Assembly (NCBI RefSeq): GCF_001078595.1
Contig: NZ_LFTY01000002.1
Location: 579,378 to 643,377 of the forward strand
Direction of reading: 5' to 3'
DNA: 64,000 bases
Source of the DNA: Candidatus Rhodobacter oscarellae
GTDB lineage: Bacteria > Pseudomonadota > Alphaproteobacteria > Rhodobacterales > Rhodobacteraceae
A program made the translations under genes and the position numbers. The notes below the pieces were generated by a model. The model was not told where the DNA came from, ran no database searches, and was given only the letters and a program-made list of their open reading frames with translations. How positions within the stretch are numbered: the first letter of the stretch is position 1; each line of letters starts with the position of its first letter. Positions 43,131 to 52,157 of the stretch are shown in pieces.

Positions 43131-43943
43131 TTAGTCCAGCAGCTTGTCCACCACGTCGCCCCTGATCCCTGCGCCGAGCGCCGAGAAGTCTCCCGCCTCG
43201 AACATCGCGCCCGCGATATCGTGGATCACCCGATGGGTCACCCGCGCCAGCGCCGAGCCCAGCGAGATCCGCGCCACCCCGGCGGCGGCGAACTCCTCAC
43301 GGCTGAACTTGGAGAACTGGCCGGCAGCCAGCGCGTTCACTGGCTTCTCGGTCGCGCGCACCACGTTCTTGAGCGATTGCATGCCCGGCGGCAGCGGCAC
43401 GTACAGGCAATCCGCCCCGGCCTCGTCGAAGGCCTGGATGCGCTTTAGGGCCTCCTCCATACCGTATTGCTTGTTGATGATCCCATCGGCGCGGGCCACC
43501 AGCACGAAATCGCCGGGAAGCGCGCGCGCCGCCGAGGCCGCCGCCCGAATGCGTTCGACCGCGAACTCAAAGGCATAGAGCCCTTTGCGTTCGAAATCTG
43601 CGTCCTCGATGGAGATCCCAGCCAGGCCGATCTCTGCCGAAAGGCGCACGGTCTCGGCGCAGGTCTCGGGGGCGTCGCCAAAGCCGTTCTCGAAATCCCC
43701 CGAAACCGGCACATCCACCGCGGCCACCAGGTCTTGTGCGTGCGCCAGCGCCTCGTCGCGGGTCACCGTGCCGCCGTCGGGACGCCCCAGGGTGAACGCA
43801 TGGGCGGCCGACGAGGTCGCGATGGCCTCGGCCCCCAGCCCCGCCAGCATCTTGGCCGAGCCGATGTCCCAGGCATTGGCCAGGATAAAGGGCTTGCCGG
43901 GGACATGGAGCGCGCGGAAGGTGGCGCCGATATCATCAGTCAT
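43131..43943 (-). CDS. isocitrate lyase/PEP mutase superfamily protein
   Basis: A 270-residue alpha/beta-barrel: ILANAWDIGSAKMLAGLGAE (about 20-39), ATSSAAHAFTLGRPDG, the metal region VPVSGDFENGFGD near 78-90 and GISIEDADFERKGL near 108-121. The catalytic loop Cys of true isocitrate lyases (KKCGH) is absent, so a C-C or P-C lyase of unknown substrate is likely, such as a 2-methylisocitrate or oxaloacetate-type enzyme. AGGAG precedes the ATG. It may be cotranscribed with the upstream methyltransferase gene (9 nt gap). Confidence 0.88.
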   Translation of the reverse strand: MTDDIGATFRALHVPGKPFILANAWDIGSAKMLAGLGAEAIATSSAAHAFTLGRPDGGTVTRDEALAHAQDLVAAVDVPVSGDFENGFGDAPETCAETVRLSAEIGLAGISIEDADFERKGLYAFEFAVERIRAAASAARALPGDFVLVARADGIINKQYGMEEALKRIQAFDEAGADCLYVPLPPGMQSLKNVVRATEKPVNALAAGQFSKFSREEFAAAGVARISLGSALARVTHRVIHDIAGAMFEAGDFSALGAGIRGDVVDKLLD

Positions 43944-43952
43944 TTCAAGCTC

Positions 43953-44552
43953 CTACAGAAAATGCTTCGCCTCGTGGTCCAGCAGCCAGCGCTTGCGCCA
44001 TAGCCCGCCGCCATAGCCGGTCAAAGCGCCGTCCGACGCCACCAGCCTATGGCAAGGCACCGCGATGGCAATAGGGTTCGCGCCATTGGCGCGCCCCACC
44101 GCGCGCGGTCCGGTGCCCAGAGCCTCGGCCATCGCGGCGTAGCTGCGGGTTCGCCCGATGGGAATCTTGCGCAGAGCGTCCCAATGGCGATGCTCAAACG
44201 GGGTGCCGCGCGGCGCGATGGGCATGTCCAGACCGGGGTCCTGCCCGCTGAAGTAAAGCTCCATCGCGTGTGCCGCCTGGTCGATCACCGCATTCGCGCC
44301 GATGCGCAAAGTGCCATGCGCCCCAAGCAGCTTTTTGACCTCGCCGGGAAGCGCCCTGCGCTCGGGGAATTCCAGAATGTTCAGCGCGCTATCATCCGCA
44401 ATCGCGATCAGCGCGCCGATGGGCGTGTCGATCCAATGCGCAAACCGCCCTGCGCGCGGCGTTATGCGCTCGGGCGGGATCGAAAGAAGCTTTGGGAGCG
44501 CGCCAGAGAACGCGCTGTCGCTGTTGAAGGTTGCCTGGGCGCCCCCGGGCAA
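43953..44552 (-). CDS. methylated-DNA-[protein]-cysteine S-methyltransferase, N-terminally truncated Ada-like
   Basis: A 199-residue protein with a normal O6-alkylguanine transferase domain: FEHRHWDALRKIPIGRTRSY near 118, the acceptor Cys in AIAVPCHRLVASDG near 165 and TGYGGGLWRKRWLL. The first 30 residues (GAQATFNSDSAFSGALPKLL) look like the last helix of an AraC-type HTH, as found in longer Ada-like fusions. The rest of that regulatory domain is missing: an in-frame TAA lies two codons before the TTG start, and the neighbouring aminotransferase gene ends 4 nt upstream. Repair activity may persist; autoregulation is lost. Confidence 0.85.
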   Translation of the reverse strand: MPGGAQATFNSDSAFSGALPKLLSIPPERITPRAGRFAHWIDTPIGALIAIADDSALNILEFPERRALPGEVKKLLGAHGTLRIGANAVIDQAAHAMELYFSGQDPGLDMPIAPRGTPFEHRHWDALRKIPIGRTRSYAAMAEALGTGPRAVGRANGANPIAIAVPCHRLVASDGALTGYGGGLWRKRWLLDHEAKHFL

Positions 44553-44555
44553 AGC

Positions 44556-45740
44556 TTAGGGCCCCCGTGGGGTGAGAGCTTCTGCGAAGTGAATGATCCG
44601 GCCCAGGGCCTCGGCGAACATCTCGTCGGCGACGGTCATCGCGACGCGCACATGCCCGGCGGCGGCCTCGCCAAAGCTCTCGCCCGGCATCACCGCGATC
44701 CTCTCTTGGTCCAGCAGCCGGTTGGCGAAACCCTCGCCGCTCAGACCCGTCGCGCGGATGTCCAGCATCAGATACATCGCGCCGTCGCAGGGCGCGGATT
44801 TCGCCGCGTTGGTATGCGCGAGCAGCTCCACGGCCATCGCGCGGCGGCGGCGGAACGGCGCGGCGATATCCGCCTCGAGCTGTTCGCCGGCCTGCAGCGC
44901 AAAGAGCGCCGCGTCCTGGATATAGCCCGGCACGCCATAGGTCGTGTGGGTGGAGAGGTCGATGAGATGCGCAATCACATGCTCGGGGCCCAAGATCCAG
45001 CCGATGCGGCTGCCGGTCATGGCAAAGCTCTTGGACATCGAGTTCACCACCAGCGTGCGGTTGCGGGTCTCCTCAAGCTGCCAGGCCGAGAGATGCGTAC
45101 CGTTCCAGATCTGCGTGTCGTAGACCTCGTCCGAGACCAGCCAGAGGTCGTGATCCGCGCAGGTGCGGGCGATGCTTTGCATCGTCTCCGGCGTGTAGAC
45201 GACGCCGGTGGGGTTGTTGGGCGAGTTGATCAGCAGCGACCGGGCGCCGTCCGCCTGGGCCGCAATGTCCGCGGCCTGGGGCTGGAAGCCGTGGCGGGGC
45301 CGGGCCTTGATCGCGCGGGGCTTAGCGCCCACTCCGCGCACCGTGCCGGGATAGGTCGTGTAATAGGGGTCGATGAAAAGCCCGGTGTCGCCGGGGTCCA
45401 AAACGGCGGTATGGGCGGCAAAGAGCCCGGCCTGGCCGCCGGGCGTGACCACCACATTGTCGCGCGTCGTGGGCACGCCGGTTCGCGCCGTCACGCGCGC
45501 GGCCACCGCATCGCGCAGGGCCTTGGTGCCGGGCACCGAGGCATAGCCGGTATGCCCGGCCTTCGCGCGCCGGTGCATCTCGTCCAGGATGCGCGGATCG
45601 GTGCGGATGTCATGCTCGCCGATGGTCAATTCGATCACAGGGGTGCCCGCGGCGATCATGTCGCGCGCGCGCATGAAGACGCCCCAACCGTCGTCCTCAG
45701 CGCCCCCCAGAAGGCCGGTTATTCTGTGTGATAGCTGCAT
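44556..45740 (-). CDS. pyridoxal-phosphate aminotransferase class I/II
   Basis: A 394-residue fold-type I aminotransferase from the ATG at 45738 (MQLSHRITGLLGGAEDDGWG). GHTGYASVPGTKALRDAVAA near 88, SLLINSPNNPTGVVYTPETM near 157-176, VSDEVYDTQIW near 192-202 and the PLP lysine in NSMSKSFAMTGSRIGWILGP near 225. Closest in style to aspartate/aromatic aminotransferases. The frame is open further upstream to 46169, but that part lacks protein-like order. It runs into the truncated Ada-like gene. Confidence 0.9.
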   Translation of the reverse strand: MQLSHRITGLLGGAEDDGWGVFMRARDMIAAGTPVIELTIGEHDIRTDPRILDEMHRRAKAGHTGYASVPGTKALRDAVAARVTARTGVPTTRDNVVVTPGGQAGLFAAHTAVLDPGDTGLFIDPYYTTYPGTVRGVGAKPRAIKARPRHGFQPQAADIAAQADGARSLLINSPNNPTGVVYTPETMQSIARTCADHDLWLVSDEVYDTQIWNGTHLSAWQLEETRNRTLVVNSMSKSFAMTGSRIGWILGPEHVIAHLIDLSTHTTYGVPGYIQDAALFALQAGEQLEADIAAPFRRRRAMAVELLAHTNAAKSAPCDGAMYLMLDIRATGLSGEGFANRLLDQERIAVMPGESFGEAAAGHVRVAMTVADEMFAEALGRIIHFAEALTPRGP

Positions 45741-46007
45741 TGCGCGGAAGTGGTCATGGAGCGCGGGGATTGTCAATTCGTCAAATGCGGGCGGGCCTGG
45801 GTCGGACCAGGGCGCACCCGCCGATCCATGCGTGAACGCATGGGTGATGCACGCATTTAGAGAATTCCGCCCGTGGCGCCGCGCCGCTAGAACGTCGCCA
45901 TCGCGCTTGCGCACTTCGCGGCGCGCCTTCTGGAATTGCACGCAATGGAACCCGTCGCCCTCTCGCGGCAGGGCCGAGAACCTTCGCCTTTTTAATGGAG
46001 TAGAGCC
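45741..46007. promoter_or_regulatory. divergent promoter region with CCATGCGT dyad
   Basis: The 267-nt gap between the aminotransferase (minus) and the DUF4386-like gene (plus) contains CCATGCGT-GA-ACGCATGG (45826-45843), a perfect 8-bp-arm dyad, with another ATGC-ACGCAT nearby. This could be an operator for either gene. No gene was recognised in the gap. Confidence 0.3.
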
Positions 46008-46736
46008 ATGACCTCGCTGAACGATCCGCAATCGCGCGGCTTTGCGCGCCTCACCGGCGCCGCCTATTTGACCATCGCCGTGGCGGGAGGCTTCTCGATC
46101 GCCTATGTGCCCAGCGTTCTGTACGTGGCGGGGGACCCCGCCGCATCTGTGCAAAATATACTGGCTCACCGGGGCTTTTTTCTGGCCGGGATCGCCGGCG
46201 ACGTGGTGATGATGCTGGCGGAGATCGCGGTAACGGCGATGCTCTTTTTCATGTTCCGCCCGGTGCAGCCGGTCCTGTCACTGGCCGCCGCCCTGGCGCG
46301 GTTCGCGATGGTGGCGGTCATGGCGGCGATGCTGTTCTTTCATGTGGGTGCGCTGGCGCTGGCGGATCCGAGCTATGCGATGGCCGGGGTCGCGATGCCA
46401 GAGCGGCTGGCCTTCGCGGGCGTGATGCTGACCATGCACGATGCGGGCGTCTGGATCTGGCAGGTCTTCTTCTTTGCGCATCTGGTGGTTCTGGGCGCGC
46501 TGGTGCTGCGGCCGGGCGCCTATCCCAGGCTGCTGGGGGCCGGGCTGATGGTGGGCGCGTTTGGGTACCTGCTGGACAGCGTGTTCGCCTTCGCCTTCCC
46601 GGATTTCGCGGCGCTGGGATATGCCCGCGCGGGGCTTTTGGTGATCGTGACGCTGTCCGAGATCGGCTTTGCGATCTGGTTGCTGGCGGTTGGTCCGCGC
46701 GCGGCGGCGCGGGACCCAGGGGCGTTACCCGCGTAG
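46008..46736 (+). CDS. DUF4386-like six-helix membrane protein
   Basis: A 242-residue membrane protein with about six helices. It opens SRGFARLTGAAYLTIAVAGG, then GFFLAGIAGDVVMMLAEIAV (about 64-83), a long helix rich in Met/Ala and a final VIVTLSEIGFAIWLLAVG, the pattern of the DUF4386 family. Function of the family is unknown. TGGAG lies 9 nt before the ATG. Probably monocistronic; xdhC follows after about 90 nt. Confidence 0.8.
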   Translation: MTSLNDPQSRGFARLTGAAYLTIAVAGGFSIAYVPSVLYVAGDPAASVQNILAHRGFFLAGIAGDVVMMLAEIAVTAMLFFMFRPVQPVLSLAAALARFAMVAVMAAMLFFHVGALALADPSYAMAGVAMPERLAFAGVMLTMHDAGVWIWQVFFFAHLVVLGALVLRPGAYPRLLGAGLMVGAFGYLLDSVFAFAFPDFAALGYARAGLLVIVTLSEIGFAIWLLAVGPRAAARDPGALPA

Positions 46737-46825
46737 CCGCAATCATGGTGCATGGGGGAGGGGCGGTTCCATGTCCTGTTGGTTCCGCACTTCTCCTGCG
46801 CGTGGCCATGCACTATGTACCTGCT

Positions 46826-47803
46826 ATGACGCAGAGCTTTGACGACATCCCCGAGACCGCGCTGGCCTGGCATCAGGCGGGCAAGGGCGCGGCCTTGGCG
46901 ACCGTGGTCGAGACCTGGGGCTCGGCGCCCCGGCCCGTCGGCAGCCAGTTGGCGATCAGCGGCGCCGGCGAGATCGCGGGCAGCGTCTCGGGCGGCTGCG
47001 TTGAGGGCGCCGTTGTGGTTGAGGCGATGGACGCGCTGGAGGACCACAAGAGCCGCATCCTAGAGTTCGGCGTCAGCGACGACGAGGCCTTTGCCGTCGG
47101 GCTGGCCTGCGGCGGCACGATCCGGGTTCTCGTGGAGCCTATCGGGGACGCGGCGCAGGCCCTACGGGCCGCGATCCTAGAGGAACTCTGCGCCGCACGC
47201 GCAGACCGGCGCGCCATGGCCTATGTGGTGGACACAGACGCCTGGACGCGGCGGCTGGCCGGGGTGGCGGATTACCCCGCACGCTTCCGCGCCGATAAGT
47301 CCGGCTTTGACGAGGCCGAGTTCATCGCCATCCACAACCCTCCCTTGCGCATGGCGGTCGTCGGCGCGGTCCACATCGCGCAGCCCCTGATGGTGATGGC
47401 GCGGCTGGCGGGCTATGACGCCGTGCTGATCGACCCGCGCGAGGCCTTCGGGTCGGCGGCGCGCTTTCCCGGCGAGACCATCCTGCATGACTGGCCGGAC
47501 GAGGCCCTGGCGGGTTTCGGGCTGGACGCGCGCACGGCGGTGGTCACGCTGACCCATGACCCAAAGCTGGACGACCCGGCGATCATCACCGCGCTGCGCT
47601 CGGACGTGTTCTATTTGGGCTGTCTGGGCTCCATGCGCACCCATGCAAAGCGCGTCGCGCGGCTAACGGAACACGGGTTCAACTCCGCGGACGTGGCGCG
47701 CATCCATGCACCAGTGGGGCTCGATCTGGGATCCAAAAGCCCGGCGGAGATCGCCGTCTCGGTCATGGCTGAGATCACTGAAACTCTGCGCAAGCGCGTA
47801 TGA
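46826..47803 (+). CDS. XdhC/CoxI family molybdenum-enzyme maturation factor
   Basis: About 325 residues from ATG 46826 (MTQSFDDIPETALAWHQAGK); an ATG at 46808 is also possible. The XdhC N-terminal part has VETWGSAPRPVGSQLAISGA and SGSVSGGCVEGAVV with the conserved Cys. The C-terminal Rossmann part has MAVVGAVHIAQPLMVMARLA and LGCLGSMRTHAKRVARLTEH. Such proteins sulfurate or insert the Mo cofactor into xanthine-dehydrogenase-type enzymes. No dehydrogenase subunit lies in the window. Overlaps the next gene (ATGA). Confidence 0.9.
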   Translation: MTQSFDDIPETALAWHQAGKGAALATVVETWGSAPRPVGSQLAISGAGEIAGSVSGGCVEGAVVVEAMDALEDHKSRILEFGVSDDEAFAVGLACGGTIRVLVEPIGDAAQALRAAILEELCAARADRRAMAYVVDTDAWTRRLAGVADYPARFRADKSGFDEAEFIAIHNPPLRMAVVGAVHIAQPLMVMARLAGYDAVLIDPREAFGSAARFPGETILHDWPDEALAGFGLDARTAVVTLTHDPKLDDPAIITALRSDVFYLGCLGSMRTHAKRVARLTEHGFNSADVARIHAPVGLDLGSKSPAEIAVSVMAEITETLRKRV

Positions 47804-48819
47804 GGTTTGGGCCCGTACCCATTGCCGAGGCCGCCGGTGCCATCTTGGCGCATTCGGCAGAGGCCGGCCCGCAGGGGCAGGGCCATCGGATTGCCAAGGG
47901 CACGCGGCTGACGCGGCAGCATGTGATCGAACTGAGCGCGCGCGGCGTGGCCGAGGTGGTGGTGGCGCGGCCAGAGCCGGGCGATGTCGAGGAAGACATG
48001 GCCGCGCAGCGGCTTGCGCAGGCGCTGGTGGCCGGGCGCCGCGGGCTGCGGCTGGGCGGGGCCGCGCGGGGCCGCGTTAACCTGCGCGCCGAGCATGCGG
48101 GATTGGTCGAGATGGACGTCGCCGCCGTGACCGCGGCCAACCATATTGACCCAGGCATCACGGTCGCGACCGTGCCCGCCCTGCAGCGCATGGCCGAGAA
48201 CGGCCTGGTGGCGACGATCAAGATCATCCCCTACGCAGTGCCTGATGCAGGGTTGCGGCTGGCCTGCGACAAGGCCGCCGGTGCCATGGGGCTGCGCGGC
48301 GCCCAGATCGCGGCTGCGAGCCTGATCGAGACGCAGGTGGGCTCTAAGGCGCTGCCGCTGAAGGGGCGCGAGGCGATAGCGCAGCGCCTGGCGCGCCTTG
48401 GCGCGCAGCTGAGCCCGCGCGTGGTCGTGCCGCATCAGGTGGCGCCGATCGCGGACGCCCTGGCGCAGGCCCCCGGAGAGGTTCTGATGATCCTCACCGG
48501 CTCGGCCACCTCTGACCCGCGCGACGTGGCGCCAGAGGCGCTGCGCGCCGCCGGCGGCGTCGTCGAGCATTACGGCATGCCGGTGGATCCGGGGAACCTG
48601 TTGTTTCTGGGCCATCTCGGCGGCAAGCCCGTTATAGGCCTGCCGGGCTGCGCGCGCTCGCTGGCGATGAATGGCGCGGATTGGGTTCTGGAGCGGGTGA
48701 TCTGCGGGATAGAGGTCTCGCCCCGCGATATCATGGGTATGGGGGTCGGCGGGCTTTTGAAGGAAAGCCCCGCCCGCGGGCAACCCCGCGAGCGCAAGAC
48801 GGTAAAAGGCGCCCCGTAG
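47800..48819 (+). CDS. molybdopterin-binding (MoCF-type) protein
   Basis: A 339-residue protein with MoeA/MogA-like features: PIAEAAGAILAHSAEAGPQG at the start, MDVAAVTAANHIDPGITVAT near 107-126, MILTGSATSDPRDVAPEALR near 231 and GKPVIGLPGCARSLAMNGAD near 271-290. It resembles the N-terminal half of larger proteins that also carry a MobA-type nucleotidyltransferase; that half is absent here. Coupled to xdhC, so it probably supports maturation of an unseen Mo hydroxylase. The last codons form part of the terminator stem. Confidence 0.82.
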   Translation: MRFGPVPIAEAAGAILAHSAEAGPQGQGHRIAKGTRLTRQHVIELSARGVAEVVVARPEPGDVEEDMAAQRLAQALVAGRRGLRLGGAARGRVNLRAEHAGLVEMDVAAVTAANHIDPGITVATVPALQRMAENGLVATIKIIPYAVPDAGLRLACDKAAGAMGLRGAQIAAASLIETQVGSKALPLKGREAIAQRLARLGAQLSPRVVVPHQVAPIADALAQAPGEVLMILTGSATSDPRDVAPEALRAAGGVVEHYGMPVDPGNLLFLGHLGGKPVIGLPGCARSLAMNGADWVLERVICGIEVSPRDIMGMGVGGLLKESPARGQPRERKTVKGAP

Positions 48820-48832
48820 GGCGCCCTTTTTT
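48808..48832 (+). terminator. Rho-independent terminator overlapping the MoCF gene stop
   Basis: GGCGCCC (48808-48814) pairs with GGGCGCC (48819-48825) around CGTA, followed by CTTTTTTG. The stem contains the last sense codons and the TAG stop, so translation and termination signals overlap. Confidence 0.85.
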
Positions 48833-48853
48833 GTTTGGTGCTTTTGGTTCGGC

Positions 48854-49519
48854 CTACTGCCAGGTCGTGTAGCCCAGCTTGAGCGTCTTCGGAGATCCGC
48901 CGGTCAGGCCGTTCACCCGGAACTGGCTGATCCGGCCCTCATTCGTACGCACGCAGACATAGGACCCCACAGGGATGTCGCCCAGCGAGACCCGCGCGTT
49001 TGAATACCGCGCGCCCGAGCAGCCCGCATAGCCGCGGTTGCGACGGTTCCCAACGCCAAGCTTGGCGCCGTTGCGCGGCACGAGGTAAAGCCGCGAGGCG
49101 GTCTCGGCCTGGAACCAGATATCGGCGCCGTGCTGGGTGACTTGCCCGCGATCAAGATCGGCCAGATAGGTCTGCGGGATGTCCAACGGGCCGGTGGAAT
49201 GGGTGCGCGGGCCGGCCGAGGCGCAGGTGAAACCGCGACCGCGGGCGGTGCAGCTTTGCCCCTCGGGCGCGTAGCGCTGGATCGTGCCCGCGGGGCCGTA
49301 GTCGCAGATCAGCGCGGGCTTGCCGCCGATGTTCTGCACGCGGGTGCTCTTGAGCGAGTTCACAATGGGCGTGTTCCACCAGCCAGAGGGCAGGGCGGTC
49401 GTCACCTCGCGCCGGATCTGGGTATGGGGGCATGCGATGGTGGCCGCGGCGGCGGCCAGCGGGCCGAGCATCAGCGTGGCAAAAGTGGCGATGGCGGCGG
49501 TTTTACGAAGCGAAATCAT
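48854..49519 (-). CDS. secreted protein of unknown function (Cys-containing)
   Basis: A 221-residue protein from ATG 49517-49519, with AGGAG 9 nt upstream; an upstream open extension to 49579 has no such site. The signal peptide MISLRKTAAIATFATLMLGP ends near AAAAA|TIACPHT. The mature part has six or more Cys, a block IGGKPALICDYGPAGTIQRY near 92, and a C-terminal GDIPVGSYVCVRTNEGRISQ that resembles a small SH3-like or lectin-like strand pattern. No family recognised. A second secreted unknown lies 90 nt upstream in the same direction. Confidence 0.7.
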   Translation of the reverse strand: MISLRKTAAIATFATLMLGPLAAAAATIACPHTQIRREVTTALPSGWWNTPIVNSLKSTRVQNIGGKPALICDYGPAGTIQRYAPEGQSCTARGRGFTCASAGPRTHSTGPLDIPQTYLADLDRGQVTQHGADIWFQAETASRLYLVPRNGAKLGVGNRRNRGYAGCSGARYSNARVSLGDIPVGSYVCVRTNEGRISQFRVNGLTGGSPKTLKLGYTTWQ

Positions 49520-49609
49520 GGGTTGGGCTCCTATTGGGTTTAACACCCATAGGTCGTGGCCCCGGATCGAAAGGTTCAAAAGGAACCCCAGCCCTCAAAA
49601 TCTCTATAT

Positions 49610-50176
49610 CTACCGGCGAACGACCCGGATGATCTTTTCCTTCACAAATACCGTTAGCTTGCCTTTGGGCTGGTTCTCTGCAGTCCAGTCCCTCAGCCTG
49701 TATCGCGCGAACTTGCACGTGCTTGGCATTCCAAGTGCGTAGCGGTAATCCGGCTTGAGGCCCAGCATGGGCCGCAGGTCCTTCTTTTTCTCTGCCGTCG
49801 CCCAATCCTTTCGCCAGTTCTGAGAAACCTTTGTCAGGTCTGTAAAAAACCTGAGGTTCCTTACATACACGCCGCGGTTGTTGCGCTCGCGCCCTGAATC
49901 GTGGACGTCGCTGACCCTTAGGAACTGGCTGTTGTTGCGCCCGGCAAAGATGTGGCCGACACGCGCGCCGCACACGGCGATCTTGCCGTCTTTTTCGACC
50001 AACTTCACAAAAAACAGCGCCTCCCACAGGTTACTCTTTCCGGCCAGGCGCTCCGATAGCTCTACCGCGGGATGCAGCACAAAGCTGCGATCTATGTTCG
50101 GCCCCTGGAATGTCTGAGCCAGCGTAGAGTTTGCGGAGAGCAAGATTGCGGCGATTGTAACGAAAGCGCGACGCAT
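49610..50176 (-). CDS. secreted protein of unknown function
   Basis: About 188 residues from the inner ATG (MRRAFVTIAAILLSANSTLAQ), a clear Sec signal peptide; an ATG five codons earlier is also open. Mature part is basic with LAGKSNLWEALFFVKLVEKD, CGARVGHIFAGRNNSQFLRV and RGVYVRNLRFFTDLTKVSQN. Two Cys could pair. AT-richer than its surroundings. No known domain. Probably in the same unit as the secreted protein downstream. Confidence 0.7.
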   Translation of the reverse strand: MRRAFVTIAAILLSANSTLAQTFQGPNIDRSFVLHPAVELSERLAGKSNLWEALFFVKLVEKDGKIAVCGARVGHIFAGRNNSQFLRVSDVHDSGRERNNRGVYVRNLRFFTDLTKVSQNWRKDWATAEKKKDLRPMLGLKPDYRYALGMPSTCKFARYRLRDWTAENQPKGKLTVFVKEKIIRVVRR

Positions 50177-50262
50177 TAGATTTCCCGTCATAATTAGAAA
50201 TATTTATCCGTGATCAATACATGGGTACTATGACTCTGTGTACATGTAAATTTTTTTTAAAT

Positions 50263-50781
50263 TTATGTGGGCGGAGTACAAGATGCCTTTGCCGGTCTTT
50301 GGAGCGAGAAATACACACTGTCTGACCACTCGCCGCTTATGCAGAATGTGTCGCGGGCAAAGCCGCTGACCTGGAACCCGAGCCGGGTCAGCAGCATGAC
50401 CGAACCTGTGTTGCGCGGATCCACATCCGCGGTGATCTGGGGCACATCGGTGGTTGCCCAGAAATGGGAGATGATCGCGCCGAGGGCCTCGCTGGCGAGG
50501 CCTTTGCCCCAAAAATCCGGGTGCAGCAGATAGCCGATCTCGCTGCCCGAATGGACCCCACCGAGCCCGATCACCGTCTCGTTGTGATCGAACACGAAAT
50601 AGCTCCGCGGCCCGTCCGCCTTAAGATTTTCCACGATCGGGCGGGTCTCTTCAGCGTTTTTATGCGGCGGGCTGGACCAATAGCGCATCGCGCGCGGGTC
50701 GCTGAAGATGGCAAAAAGCGGCGCGAGGTCTTCCTCTCGCGCCGCCCGTAGAACCAGTCGTTTGGTGGTGAGCCGGGTCAA
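50263..50781 (-). CDS. GNAT family N-acetyltransferase (RimJ/RimL-like)
   Basis: About 172 residues, probably from a TTG at 50779-50781 (MTRLTTKRLVLRAAREEDLA); no ATG is placed before the domain. RimJ/L type text: LFAIFSDPRAMRYWSSPPHK, VIGLGGVHSGSEIGYLLHPD, the acetyl-CoA loop FWGKGLASEALGAI and ITADVDPRNTGSVMLLTRLG. It acetylates a protein N-terminus or small amine. It begins 17 nt after gltA and may be cotranscribed with it. Confidence 0.85.
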   Translation of the reverse strand: MTRLTTKRLVLRAAREEDLAPLFAIFSDPRAMRYWSSPPHKNAEETRPIVENLKADGPRSYFVFDHNETVIGLGGVHSGSEIGYLLHPDFWGKGLASEALGAIISHFWATTDVPQITADVDPRNTGSVMLLTRLGFQVSGFARDTFCISGEWSDSVYFSLQRPAKASCTPPT

Positions 50782-50797
50782 ACCAGTTCGCCCCAGG

Positions 50798-52090
50798 TCA
50801 CCGCTTTTCGACGTCGATATAGTCGCGCGTCGTGTCGCCCTGGTACAGCTGCCGCGGGCGCCCGATCTTGTGGTGCGGATCCTCAAGCTGCTCTTTCCAT
50901 TGCGAAATCCAGCCCACCGTTCGCGACAGCGCGAAGATCGGCGTGAACATCGAGGTGGGAAAGCCCATCGCCTCTAGAATGATGCCCGAGTAGAAATCCA
51001 CATTCGGGAACAGCTTTTTCTCGGCGAAATAGGGATCATCCAGCGCCTGCTTTTCCAGCGCCTTGGCCACCTGAAGCTTGGGGTTGTTCTCAACACCCAG
51101 AAGCTCCAGCACCTCGTCGGCGGATTGCTTCATCACCGTCGCGCGCGGGTCGAAGTTTTTGTACACCCGGTGCCCGAAGCCCATCAGGCGGAACGGATCG
51201 GACTTGTCCTTGGCGCGGGCGATATATTCGGGGATGCGATCCACCGAGCCGATCTCTTCGAGCATCTCCAGGCAGGCCTGGTTCGCGCCGCCATGGGCGG
51301 GGCCCCAGAGGCAGGCGATGCCCGCCGCGATGCAGGCAAAGGGGTTCGCGCCCGAGGACGAGGCCAGCCGCACCGTCGAGGTCGAGGCGTTCTGCTCGTG
51401 ATCCGCATGCAGGGTGAAGATCCGGTCCATCGCGCGCGCCAGGATCGGGTTCACCTCGTATTCCTCGGCGGGCACCGCAAAGCACATGCGCAGGAAGTTC
51501 GAGGCATAATCCAGATCGTTGCGCGGATACACAAAGGGCTGGCCGATATGGTACTTATACGCCCAGGCCGCGATGGTCGGCATCTTGGCGATAAGGCGGA
51601 TCGAGGCGACCTCGCGCTGGTGCGGGTCGCTGATATCGGTGGAATCGTGGTAGAAGGCCGACATCGCGCCCACGACGCCCACCAGGATCGCCATCGGATG
51701 CGCGTCGCGCCGGAAGCCGCGGAAGAAATAGGTCATCTGATCGTGCAACATCGTGTGGTTGGTGACCAGGTTCTCGAACTCTTCCAGCTGCTCACCCGTG
51801 GGCAATTCGCCATAGAGCAGCAGGTAGCAGACCTCTAGATAGTGGCTTTTCTCGGCGAGCTGGTCGATCGGATAGCCGCGATGCAGCAATTCGCCCTTGT
51901 CGCCGTCGATGAAGGTGATCGTGGAATCGCAGCTTGCCGTGGAGGTAAAGCCCGGATCATAGGTGAAAACACCGCCTTGCGCGTAGAGCTTCCGGATATC
52001 CAGCACGTCTGGGCCGGCGGTGGGTGAATAGATCGGTAGCTCGATTTCTTTGTCTTCCAATCGAAGCGTCGCGGATTTGCTATCTGCCAT
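50798..52090 (-). CDS. gltA: citrate synthase
   Basis: A 430-residue type II citrate synthase starting [20 protein letters not shown], with GGGAAG before the ATG at 52088. The catalytic triad is visible: His in [20 protein letters not shown] near 265, His in [20 protein letters not shown] near 306 and Asp in [17 protein letters not shown] near 363. First enzyme of the TCA cycle. It follows gltX in the same direction. Confidence 0.97.
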   Translation of the reverse strand: MADSKSATLRLEDKEIELPIYSPTAGPDVLDIRKLYAQGGVFTYDPGFTSTASCDSTITFIDGDKGELLHRGYPIDQLAEKSHYLEVCYLLLYGELPTGEQLEEFENLVTNHTMLHDQMTYFFRGFRRDAHPMAILVGVVGAMSAFYHDSTDISDPHQREVASIRLIAKMPTIAAWAYKYHIGQPFVYPRNDLDYASNFLRMCFAVPAEEYEVNPILARAMDRIFTLHADHEQNASTSTVRLASSSGANPFACIAAGIACLWGPAHGGANQACLEMLEEIGSVDRIPEYIARAKDKSDPFRLMGFGHRVYKNFDPRATVMKQSADEVLELLGVENNPKLQVAKALEKQALDDPYFAEKKLFPNVDFYSGIILEAMGFPTSMFTPIFALSRTVGWISQWKEQLEDPHHKIGRPRQLYQGDTTRDYIDVEKR

Positions 52091-52157
52091 CGTCTTCCCT
52101 TTCATTTAAGCGCTGCGGCCCGTGTTGGGGGAGTGCCACAGCAGTATGGGCGGGTGC

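Noticed and set aside
44049-45731. 560-codon plus-strand frame over the Ogt and aminotransferase genes
   Set aside because: Antisense shadow; the minus strand carries PCHR and PLP-lysine motifs while this frame is low-complexity His/Arg/Gly text.
45741-46169. N-terminal extension of the aminotransferase to 46169
   Set aside because: The extra 143 codons look non-coding, overlap the divergent gene start at 46008, and typical proteins begin near MQLSHRI.
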